In this document: positions 1-5,202 of the stretch, one piece after another
How positions within the stretch are numbered: the first letter of the stretch is position 1
Layout: each line of letters opens with the position of its first letter
Source: Candidatus Moranbacteria bacterium GW2011_GWE2_36_40
GTDB lineage: Bacteria > Patescibacteriota > Minisyncoccia > Moranbacterales > GWC2-37-73
Direction: 5' to 3'
NCBI GenBank assembly: GCA_000991645.1
Contig: LBRX01000056.1
Location: 1-5,367 of the forward strand
DNA: 5,367 nt
Program-made: the position numbers and the translations under genes
Notes under the pieces: model-generated
What the model saw: the letters and a program-made list of their open reading frames with translations, nothing else
The model's database searches: none
Told to the model about the DNA's origin: nothing

Positions 1-32
1 GATACTATCCGCAATCTAAGCGAGTGGCCCTC

Positions 33-92
33 TTTCGGGGGTCATTCTGCATTAGAAACCGAAACACGTTTGAGGGGTCATTCTGTATTGGA
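33..92. repeat. two-copy direct repeat, 36-bp spacing
   Basis: Positions 33-56 and 69-92 carry two 24-nt copies that match at 20 positions. The shared core is GGGGTCATTCTG followed by YATTRGA. The copies are offset by exactly 36 bp, and the intervening 12 bp is unlike the sequence after copy two. A GTGGCCAC palindrome follows at 103-110. No gene is evident in 1-140; frame 1 is open from the window edge to TAA at 130-132 but its peptide is not recognisable. The repeat could be a dispersed intergenic repeat, a pair of protein-binding sites, or paired transposase-binding sites at the end of an insertion sequence lying upstream. The sequence does not decide between these. Confidence 0.6.
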
Positions 93-124
93 CAAGACTG
101 TTGTGGCCACTGATTGTTTTTTTG

Positions 125-133
125 TGATATAAT
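125..133 (+). promoter_or_regulatory. extended -10 promoter of ligA
   Basis: TGATATAAT is a perfect extended -10 (TG, one base, TATAAT at 128-133). No good -35 lies at 16-18 bp upstream, which is usual for extended -10 promoters. TATAAT ends 7 nt before the ATG at 141, so transcription should begin at about 140-141, on or next to the start codon. This predicts a leaderless ligA mRNA, in line with the lack of any Shine-Dalgarno motif before the ATG. Confidence 0.7.
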
Positions 134-140
134 CAAAAAT

Positions 141-2408
141 ATGAATAAACAAGATATTCAAAATAGAATAGAAAAACTTCGCAAAGAAATTGATAGTCAT
201 CGATATGCTTATCACGTTTTGGACACGCCAGAAATTTCTGACACAGCATATGATTCTCTGTTTGAGGAGCTTTTGGATTTGGAAAAAAATAATCCAGAGT
301 TTTTTTCATCAACCAGTCCAACTCAGCGTGTTGGAGCTGAGCCGCTCAAGGCTTTCAAGAAAGTGCGTCACACCAAGCAACAATGGTCTTTTGATGATAT
401 TTTTGATTATGAAGGGCTGGTGGCTTGGGACGAAAAAGTGAAAAGAATGATTGAGAAAGTAACCAGCAAGCAGCAACTGGTAACTAGTAAAAATTCAAAA
501 GAAATTTCAAATACCAGTTACGAGTTACCAGTTACGAGTTACGAATTGGAATATTGTTGCGAGATGAAAATTGATGGGCTTAAAATAATTCTGACTTATG
601 ATAATGGTAAATTAATTCAAGGTGCTACACGTGGTGATGGTGTTATTGGTGAGGACATTACACATAATATTAGAACAATCCAAAGTGTGCCTTTGGAATT
701 AAACGAAAAAATATCAGCAGTCGTGGTTGGAGAATGCTGGTTAAGTAAGGTTGAACTTGAGCGTTTAAATATTGAACGTGAAAAGAATGGAGAGGTTTTA
801 TTTGCTAACACCAGAAATGCTGCAGCTGGAGCAGTGAGACAGCTTGACCCAAAAATTGCATCAAAGCGTAAATTGGATTCTTTTATTTATGACATTGACA
901 AGATTCATGGAACACGAAATGCAAAAATTCCTGAGACCCAAGTTGAAGAATTGGAATTATTAACAAAACTTGGATTCAAGGTTAATCAAGGATATAAATT
1001 GTGCAAGTCAGTGAAAGAAATTCAAGATTTTTATGAAAGCTGGACAGAGAAAAAAAATCAACAAGATTATGAAATTGATGGAATAGTTATTAAAGTTAAT
1101 TCGAGAATTATTCAAGACGCACTTGGTTATACAGGAAAATCTCCACGTTGGGGGATTGCATACAAATTTCCAGCCCAGCAGGTGACAACGGTGGTTGAGG
1201 ATATTAAGGTGCAAGTTGGGCGCACTGGAGCTCTAACACCAGTTGCACACCTTCGTCCAGTGCTCGTGGCAGGCTCCACAGTGAGCCGCGCAACCCTTCA
1301 TAATGAGGATGAGATAAATAGGCTTGACGTGCGGATCGGGGATACTGTGGTCATCCACAAAGCTGGAGATGTCATTCCAGAGGTCGTTTCTGTTATTAAA
1401 ACCCTTAGAAATGGCAAGGAAAAGCGTTTTAAAATGCCTGAAAAATGCCCAATTTGCGGGGGAAAAGTGGAGAGGAAAATTACAACTAAAAAGGGGGAAA
1501 AGGGGTGTGAAAATAGGAAAAATATGGGAAAAGGGATAGAAAAGGGAAAAAATGGGAATGAAAGGGATGAAGGGGCAATTTATGTTCCATGCTCTATGCT
1601 CCATGACCTGAGTGCGGCGCATTATTGCATGAATCCAAAATGTTTTGCAGTTGAAATGGGACAGATTATTCATTTTGTTAGCAGAAAAGGTTTTGACATC
1701 GTAGGTTTTGGAGAAAGTATTGTTGAAAGATTAATGAATGAAGGAATTATTTCCAATGCTGCGGATATTTTTGATTTGAAAGTTGGCGACCTTGAGCCGT
1801 TGGAAAGATTTGCTGAAAGATCAGCAGAAAAATTGATCGAATCAATTGAAAAGAGTAAAACTGTTTCTTTGGAAAAATTCTTGTATTCTTTGGGAATTAG
1901 ATTTGTTGGCGAAGAAACAGCTTTGCTAATTGCTGGGGCAATTAGCAAAGAATTTTCAATTTTCAATTTTCAATTTTCAAGTAAGGAAAATTTTTTAAAT
2001 TATTTGATTGATGCTTTTCCCAAGATAACTCTTGAAGAATGGTTAAAAATAAAGGGTATAGGCATAAAGTCAGCGGAAAGCTTGGTTGAATGGTTTGGTA
2101 ATGGTGAAAACTTGGAACTGTTGGTGAAGATGCAAAAAAGCGGTGTTGATGTTTCGATTGACCAGCTACTGGTTACTAGTTACAAATTGCATGGATTAAC
2201 CTTTGTGTTGACTGGAGAACTGGCTGGCTTTACAAGGGACGAGGCAAAAGATATGATAAGGAAAGAGGGTGGAAGCGTTTCGTCTTCTGTTAGTAAAAAA
2301 ACCGATTACGTTGTGGCTGGCGAAAATGCCGGCTCCAAGTTAGACAAAGCTGTTGCGCTAGGGGTGAAAGTGTTAAATGAAGAGGAATTTGTGAATTTAT
2401 TAAAATAG
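141..2408 (+). CDS. ligA: NAD+-dependent DNA ligase LigA with repeat-derived insertions
   Basis: This is the NAD+-dependent DNA ligase, which seals 3'-OH/5'-phosphate nicks in replication and repair. It has 755 residues against the usual ~670. Domain Ia (1-75) has the NMN-site residues Y24, H25, D34, Y37 and D38. The adenylation domain carries the nucleotide-accepting K143 (KIDG), the TRGDG and NTRN motifs, and K318 and K342. The OB fold follows (about 350-430), then a zinc site C436, C439, C496 and C501, helix-hairpin-helix repeats (510-665) and a BRCT domain (684-755). The extra length lies in four low-complexity stretches at about 107-136, 446-491, 604-614 and 676-684, all in frame and away from catalytic motifs. 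K143, K318 and C436 are each shifted by 28 from the E. coli residues K115, K290 and C408, which places the first insert precisely. ATG 141 is chosen because conserved LigA sequence begins there; a TTG at 114 would start upstream of the -10 box. The gene ends in TAG. Identity is certain; normal activity is inferred. Confidence 0.97.
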   Translation: MNKQDIQNRIEKLRKEIDSHRYAYHVLDTPEISDTAYDSLFEELLDLEKNNPEFFSSTSPTQRVGAEPLKAFKKVRHTKQQWSFDDIFDYEGLVAWDEKVKRMIEKVTSKQQLVTSKNSKEISNTSYELPVTSYELEYCCEMKIDGLKIILTYDNGKLIQGATRGDGVIGEDITHNIRTIQSVPLELNEKISAVVVGECWLSKVELERLNIEREKNGEVLFANTRNAAAGAVRQLDPKIASKRKLDSFIYDIDKIHGTRNAKIPETQVEELELLTKLGFKVNQGYKLCKSVKEIQDFYESWTEKKNQQDYEIDGIVIKVNSRIIQDALGYTGKSPRWGIAYKFPAQQVTTVVEDIKVQVGRTGALTPVAHLRPVLVAGSTVSRATLHNEDEINRLDVRIGDTVVIHKAGDVIPEVVSVIKTLRNGKEKRFKMPEKCPICGGKVERKITTKKGEKGCENRKNMGKGIEKGKNGNERDEGAIYVPCSMLHDLSAAHYCMNPKCFAVEMGQIIHFVSRKGFDIVGFGESIVERLMNEGIISNAADIFDLKVGDLEPLERFAERSAEKLIESIEKSKTVSLEKFLYSLGIRFVGEETALLIAGAISKEFSIFNFQFSSKENFLNYLIDAFPKITLEEWLKIKGIGIKSAESLVEWFGNGENLELLVKMQKSGVDVSIDQLLVTSYKLHGLTFVLTGELAGFTRDEAKDMIRKEGGSVSSSVSKKTDYVVAGENAGSKLDKAVALGVKVLNEEEFVNLLK
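459..548. repeat. heptamer-period inverted array inside ligA (insert 1)
   Basis: This in-frame insert encodes residues 107-136, just before the active-site lysine. The right arm (512-546) is five 7-bp units of form TACNAGT: TACCAGT and TACGAGT alternate twice, then TACGAAT. The left part (459-493) also runs in 7-bp steps of form GYAANYA and contains the complement: 475-489 pairs with 519-533 at 14 of 15 positions across a 29-nt loop. Because 7 bp is not a codon multiple, the protein repeats every three units, giving TSYELPV then TSYELE. Standard LigA proteins have only a short turn here. Confidence 0.85.
1476..1613. repeat. purine-rich and CTCCATG repeats splitting the LigA zinc site (insert 2)
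   Basis: About 42 extra residues lie between the first and second cysteine pairs of the zinc site. The DNA has two parts. Positions 1491-1575 are almost pure A/G on the + strand, with G runs of 2 to 5 spaced roughly 7 to 11 bp apart, encoding a Lys/Gly/Glu-rich segment. Positions 1585-1605 are three 7-bp units, TTCCATG then CTCTATG then CTCCATG, encoding a hydrophobic stretch around PCSML. The reading frame stays open throughout. Insert edges are approximate because they are judged from family memory, not an alignment. Confidence 0.75.
1921..1950. repeat. perfect 13-bp inverted repeat with 4-nt loop within ligA
   Basis: Positions 1921-1933 (CTTTGCTAATTGC) are perfectly complementary to 1938-1950, separated only by TGGG. 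It lies in the helix-hairpin-helix region and encodes ordinary residues (about 594-603). No T-tract follows on the + strand, so it does not look like a standard intrinsic terminator. An AATTTTC tandem array begins at the next base, 1951. Confidence 0.8.
1951..1978. repeat. AATTTTC x4 tandem heptamer in ligA (insert 3)
   Basis: There are four exact copies of the 7-bp unit AATTTTC, followed by AA. Read across all three frames, they encode a Phe-rich stretch (FSIFNFQFS, residues 606-614) in the helix-hairpin-helix domain. This is the only perfectly uniform array in the window, so it may be the youngest. Its length could vary between strains, but gain or loss would have to be in threes (21 bp) to keep the frame. 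Confidence 0.9.
2168..2195. repeat. short TACNAGT-family heptamer array in ligA (insert 4)
   Basis: TACTGGT, TACTAGT and TACAAAT follow each other in 7-bp steps from 2168 to 2188, with a weaker fourth unit. This is the same family as the array at 512-546, and it encodes the same motif (LVTSYKL here, PVTSYEL there). It lies in the linker between the helix-hairpin-helix and BRCT domains, a place likely to tolerate extra residues. Confidence 0.7.
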
Positions 2409-2412
2409 ATAA

Positions 2413-2500
2413 CCCACTAAAATACTAATCTTGTACGAATATACTAATCTTAAAAAATATCGCATTAGTATATTAGTAAATGATTCGTAAATTGGTTGGG
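2413..2500. repeat. imperfect palindromic element, copy 1 (ligA-gatC gap)
   Basis: The left half (2413-2451) and right half (2462-2500) are imperfect reverse complements. The best core is 11 bp perfect (2438-2448 with 2464-2474), and the outer ends also match (CCCACTAA facing TTGGTTGGG). Each half is built from degenerate TACTAATA-like units, about 8 bp apart at the core. The element fills nearly the whole gap, from 4 bp after the ligA stop to 9 bp before the gatC start. A longer relative lies at 2799-2970. It has no T-run typical of an intrinsic terminator. Confidence 0.8.
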
Positions 2501-2509
2501 AATAAACAG

Positions 2510-2797
2510 ATGCTTACGAGAGAAGAAATTATAAATGTTGCCACCCTTGCGCGAATTGGCGTGAGTGAAAAGGATGTGGAAAATTATCAGCATGATCTGT
2601 CTGCTATTTTGGATTATTTCAAAAAATTGGATGAATTGGACGTTGCAGATGTTGAGCCGATTGGTCATATTACTGGGATGCAAAACAGGTTTAGGAATGA
2701 TTCAAATGATGATTTTGGAAAATTAGGGAAAGAAGAAATTATGAAAAATGCCCCAGAAACAAAAGACGGATTTATTAAGGTTAAATCAGTATTGTAG
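2510..2797 (+). CDS. gatC: Asp/Glu-tRNA amidotransferase subunit C (GatC)
   Basis: GatC is the small subunit that clamps GatA and GatB together in the GatCAB amidotransferase. That complex converts Glu-tRNA(Gln) to Gln-tRNA(Gln) and Asp-tRNA(Asn) to Asn-tRNA(Asn) in the cytoplasm. The 95-residue product has the usual family length. It shows the N-terminal helix motif VATLARIGVSE (10-20), the LDYFKKLDELDVADVEP segment (34-50), a conserved arginine after it, and the C-terminal NAPETKDGFIKV (80-91). The start is set at ATG 2510 because family similarity begins there. An in-frame ATG at 2480 lies inside the palindromic repeat and would add ten unrelated residues. No clear Shine-Dalgarno is present. 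gatA follows, but 183 bp away behind a repeat, so co-transcription is plausible and not shown. Confidence 0.95.
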   Translation: MLTREEIINVATLARIGVSEKDVENYQHDLSAILDYFKKLDELDVADVEPIGHITGMQNRFRNDSNDDFGKLGKEEIMKNAPETKDGFIKVKSVL

Positions 2798-2798
2798 T

Positions 2799-2970
2799 CC
2801 CCGCTAAAATACTAATCCCGTACTAATATACTAATCTCGCGTAATTTAAACTAGTTTCGAAAATTATTTTATTAATTTAGTTTGACTTGTGATTATCGGG
2901 ATCATGAATAAATTCAGAATATTATCTCTGTCGCATTAGTATATTAGTAATTAATTCGTAATTTAGTGGG
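2799..2970. repeat. imperfect palindromic element, copy 2 with ~90-bp core (gatC-gatA gap)
   Basis: Left end 2799-2839 and right end 2932-2970 are inverted relative to each other. They include a perfect 15-bp pair (TACTAATATACTAAT at 2821-2835 against 2935-2949) and about 26 of 32 matches over a longer stretch. Both ends closely match the corresponding halves of copy 1 at 2413-2500. The difference is a ~90-bp AT-rich core (2841-2931) with no ORF, where copy 1 has only a ~10-nt loop. A TTGACT at 2882-2887 lies in the core, but no convincing -10 follows it. This architecture resembles a non-autonomous (MITE-like) element and its internally deleted form; that origin is an inference. Confidence 0.75.
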
Positions 2971-2980
2971 TTATAAATAG

Positions 2981-4456
2981 ATGATTAAAGAACTTCATAA
3001 AAAATTAATAAATAAGGAAATTACCTCCGTTCAGCTTACACAGGATTATTTTAATGCTATTGAAAAAAGAGATGCTGAGATTGGCGCATATTTGACTCTC
3101 ACGAAGGAACTTGCCATGCAGCAAGCCGAATTTGTTGATGCGAAAATATCCAAAGGAGAAAATATTGAATTGCTGGAAGGAATTCCAGGTGCGATCAAAG
3201 ACATGATCTGTGTTGATGGTGTGCGCACAACTGCTGGATCAAAAATTTTGGACAATTATATCGCACCTTATGATGCAACTGTGATCAAAAAATTGAAAGA
3301 GTGTGGAGCTGTGATTTTGGGAAAGACAAATCAAGATGAATTTGCCATGGGTTCTTCCGGGGAAAACAGCGCGTATGGTCCAACAAAAAATCCTGTTGAC
3401 CCCGAACGTGTTGCCGGCGGTTCATCAAGTGGAAGTGCGGCAGCAGTTGCTGGCGATGAAGCTGTTTGGTCGCTGGGAACTGATACTGGAGGTTCAATTC
3501 GCCAACCGGCAGCTTTTTGCGGAATTGTTGGACTCAAGCCGACATATGGCAGAGTTTCTCGCAGTGGAGCAATTTCAATGGGATCAAGTTTGGATCAAAT
3601 TGGTCCTTTTGCAAAAACCGTGGAAGACGCAGCAATAATTTTGAGTGCCATTTCAGGAGAGGATTCATTGGATGCAACCAGCGCAAAAAGTTCAGACAAA
3701 AAGTATGAAGATTATTTGACTGGAGATATTGCTGGAAAAATTATTGGTGTTCCAAAAGAATATGTTGAAAGTTTGGAGGGAGAAATAAAAAATGTTTTTG
3801 AAAAATCTTTGGAAAAATTCAAATCTCTTGGCGCAAAAATTGAAGAAATTAGTTTGCCACATTCGCAATATGCTTTGCCAGTGTATTATATTATTATGAC
3901 CAGTGAAGTTAGTTCTAATTTGGCAAAGTTTGATGGAATTAAGTTCGGCATGCGTTTTGATGATTCAGCTGAGTCAAAATCCCAACTAAGTTCAAGTGAA
4001 AATTCAAATGCAACATCAAAAAAACTTTTGGAGACATATTTGGATACACGCAAAATTGGTTTTGGGGCTGAGGTAAAAAGAAGAATCATGCTCGGAACAT
4101 ATGCGCTTAGTGCCGGATATTATGATGCTTATTATTTGAAAGCACAAAAAGTTCGTGCGCTTATTCGAAAAGATTTCGAAGATGCATTCAAAAAAGTTGA
4201 TTTTATTTATTCTCCAACATGCCCAGAAGTTGCTTTTAAATTCGGAGAGAAAAGCAATGATCCGCTCAAAATGTATTTGTCCGACATCTACACAATTACT
4301 GCAAATTTGGCAGGTGTGCCTGCAATATCATTTCCAATTGGATCAGTTGTTGAAGATGGAAAAGCACTTCCTGTTGGCGGGCAATTGATTGGAAAATGGT
4401 TTGATGAGGAAGGAATTTTGAATATGGCACATACGTTTGAGATAAACAAACAATAG
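2981..4456 (+). CDS. gatA: Asp/Glu-tRNA amidotransferase subunit A (GatA)
   Basis: GatA is the amidase subunit of GatCAB. It hydrolyses glutamine and supplies ammonia to the GatB active site. The 491-residue protein has the amidase-signature core with the Ser-cisSer-Lys triad: K73 (in AIKDM), S148 (in GGSSSGS) and the nucleophile S172 (in TGGSIRQPA). The spacings of 75 and 24 residues match the K79/S154/S178 triad of the S. aureus enzyme. Later family motifs include VKRRIMLGTYALSAGYYDAYY (split about 365-385) and the C-terminal GVPAISFPIG. Two oddities are visible. A Ser-rich stretch at about 329-347 (3965-4021) lengthens a loop before the KRRIMLGTY motif. The C-terminus stops soon after AHTFE, and its last three codons and TAG stop lie in a 7-bp-period repeat, so the usual short tail appears to be replaced. 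The ATG at 2981 matches the family start; no Shine-Dalgarno is present. gatB is not in the window. Confidence 0.97.
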   Translation: MIKELHKKLINKEITSVQLTQDYFNAIEKRDAEIGAYLTLTKELAMQQAEFVDAKISKGENIELLEGIPGAIKDMICVDGVRTTAGSKILDNYIAPYDATVIKKLKECGAVILGKTNQDEFAMGSSGENSAYGPTKNPVDPERVAGGSSSGSAAAVAGDEAVWSLGTDTGGSIRQPAAFCGIVGLKPTYGRVSRSGAISMGSSLDQIGPFAKTVEDAAIILSAISGEDSLDATSAKSSDKKYEDYLTGDIAGKIIGVPKEYVESLEGEIKNVFEKSLEKFKSLGAKIEEISLPHSQYALPVYYIIMTSEVSSNLAKFDGIKFGMRFDDSAESKSQLSSSENSNATSKKLLETYLDTRKIGFGAEVKRRIMLGTYALSAGYYDAYYLKAQKVRALIRKDFEDAFKKVDFIYSPTCPEVAFKFGEKSNDPLKMYLSDIYTITANLAGVPAISFPIGSVVEDGKALPVGGQLIGKWFDEEGILNMAHTFEINKQ

Positions 4457-4526
4457 ACAATAAACAAAATACAACATACAACATACAAGCAATCCAAAAT
4501 TGTATATTGCATATTGAATATTGACG
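4445..4526. repeat. inverted pair of heptamer arrays (gatA 3' end to next gene)
   Basis: The left array (4445-4489) runs in 7-bp steps of the form AANATAC, including AACATAC twice in a row (4473-4486). The right array (4499-4526) is ATTGTAT, ATTGCAT, ATTGAAT and ATTGACG, consensus ATTGNAT. The arms are approximate complements: 4451-4472 against 4502-4523 match at 17 of 22 positions, with about 29 nt between them. The left arm provides the last sense codons and stop of gatA. The right arm ends 5 nt before the next start codon. Confidence 0.8.
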
Positions 4527-4531
4527 AACCC

Positions 4532-5065
4532 ATGGAATATGATATTCAAAATAGTTTGGACATTCTGTACCAGCTGCTTGTGATTTTTTATCACTCTTCT
4601 TTTATGATGTGGGTTAAAATTTTTATGGGAATATATCTGTCTGTTATTTTGATTGATATTGTTTTGCTGCTTTTGTTGCGTGATGTTGGTTGGCATTTGC
4701 GCGTGGGACTCAAGGGAATGGATTTGCCTTTAGCTTCAAAGGGAAAATTGCGAAAACGCTGGGATAAGGTCAAAAGTAGGCTTAAAAATGAAAGTCCTTC
4801 ACAATACAAAGTTGCAATTATTGAAGCTGATGCTATCGCTGAGGAAATTTTGGACGGGATTGGATATAAGGGGGCAAATATGACTGAAAAGCTTGAGCAG
4901 GTTGGTCCAAATCACTTGGATGAACATCTTGAAACATTGAAAGAGGCTCATCAGGTCAGAAATCGTATCGTGCACGAAGCCGATTTTGTCGTTGATCATC
5001 GCATGGCAACAGCGGTTGTTGGCGTCTATGAAAGCTTTTTGAAATATCTCGAATTTTTGGATTGA
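4532..5065 (+). CDS. membrane-anchored hypothetical protein with HEPN-like C-terminal domain
   Basis: This is an unnamed 177-residue protein. An N-terminal hydrophobic region has one clear membrane span (about 27-49, ending in LLLLLR). Next comes a basic linker (about 70-86) and a mostly helical soluble domain (about 90-177), probably cytoplasmic. The soluble domain starts with YKVAIIEADAIAEEIL and contains KEAHQVRNRIVHE, where R143, N144 and H148 form an RNxxxH pattern after a helix rich in leucine and acidic residues. That is the hallmark motif of the HEPN superfamily, which includes many RNases and toxins as well as non-catalytic members. RNase activity is therefore possible and unproven; no nucleotidyltransferase (MNT) antitoxin partner is visible nearby. 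ATG 4532 is preferred. TTG 4514, six codons upstream, lies in the repeat. No Shine-Dalgarno or clear promoter is seen. Confidence 0.85.
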   Translation: MEYDIQNSLDILYQLLVIFYHSSFMMWVKIFMGIYLSVILIDIVLLLLLRDVGWHLRVGLKGMDLPLASKGKLRKRWDKVKSRLKNESPSQYKVAIIEADAIAEEILDGIGYKGANMTEKLEQVGPNHLDEHLETLKEAHQVRNRIVHEADFVVDHRMATAVVGVYESFLKYLEFLD

Positions 5066-5074
5066 TGTTAATAA

Positions 5075-5102
5075 TTGACAGTTTTTGAAAATTCTTTATA
5101 AT
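5075..5102 (+). promoter_or_regulatory. consensus sigma70-type promoter of the initiator tRNA gene
   Basis: TTGACA (5075-5080) and TATAAT (5097-5102) both match the consensus at every base, with a 16-bp spacer. Transcription should begin near 5109, giving a leader of about 95 nt before the mature tRNA. Strength suits a stable RNA. It starts 10 bp after the stop of the upstream gene, so the tRNA has its own transcription unit. Confidence 0.85.
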
Positions 5103-5128
5103 GAATGAGTTACTGTTTTTATGGAAAC

Positions 5129-5200
5129 ATAGCCGTGCTATGCGATGATTGTAGCGAATTTTACGTAGCCGTGCTACGTGATGAGCGTAGCGAATTTTAC
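5129..5200 (+). repeat. two-copy 36-bp tandem repeat in the tRNA leader
   Basis: Unit 1 (5129-5164) and unit 2 (5165-5200) share the layout RTAGCCGTGCTAY, then a variable middle, then GTAGCGAATTTTAC. The first part of each folds as a short hairpin with loop CGT. In unit 1 the stem is CATAGC with GCTATG (5128-5142). In unit 2 it is ACGTAGC with GCTACGT (5163-5179). The A-T pair of unit 1 is replaced by a G-C pair in unit 2, a compensatory change. The beginning of a third unit (GTAGC, 5201-5205) runs into the tRNA 5' end. The unit is a codon multiple, so a spurious ORF with a 12-residue repeat crosses it. Confidence 0.85.
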
Positions 5201-5202
5201 GT

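Noticed and set aside
1..132. Frame 1 is open from the window edge to TAA at 130-132, a possible 3' end of an upstream gene.
   Set aside because: The 43-codon peptide is made largely of the two direct repeats, is unrecognisable, and overlaps the ligA promoter.
114..140. TTG 114 as the ligA start, adding nine residues.
   Set aside because: It lies upstream of the predicted -10 box, and the added residues have no family counterpart; ATG 141 fits.
1233..1673. 146-codon open frame on the minus strand within ligA.
   Set aside because: It is antisense to well-conserved LigA sequence; the pyrimidine-rich complement of insert 2 lacks stops by composition.
141..2408. ligA as a pseudogene because of its repeat insertions.
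   Set aside because: The frame is intact and all catalytic, OB, zinc, HhH and BRCT motifs are present.
2480..2509. ATG 2480 as the gatC start.
   Set aside because: It falls inside the palindromic repeat and adds ten residues unlike GatC; from 2510 the length is the normal 95.
2882..2912. TTGACT in the gatC-gatA gap as a gatA promoter.
   Set aside because: No reasonable -10 lies 16-18 bp downstream.
4343..4696. 117-codon open frame on the minus strand across the gatA 3' end.
   Set aside because: It overlaps two supported genes and the heptamer arrays, with low-complexity Asn/Gln-rich product.
5129..5200. 36-bp tandem units as a CRISPR array.
   Set aside because: The units are directly adjacent with no unique spacers, and there is no cas gene.
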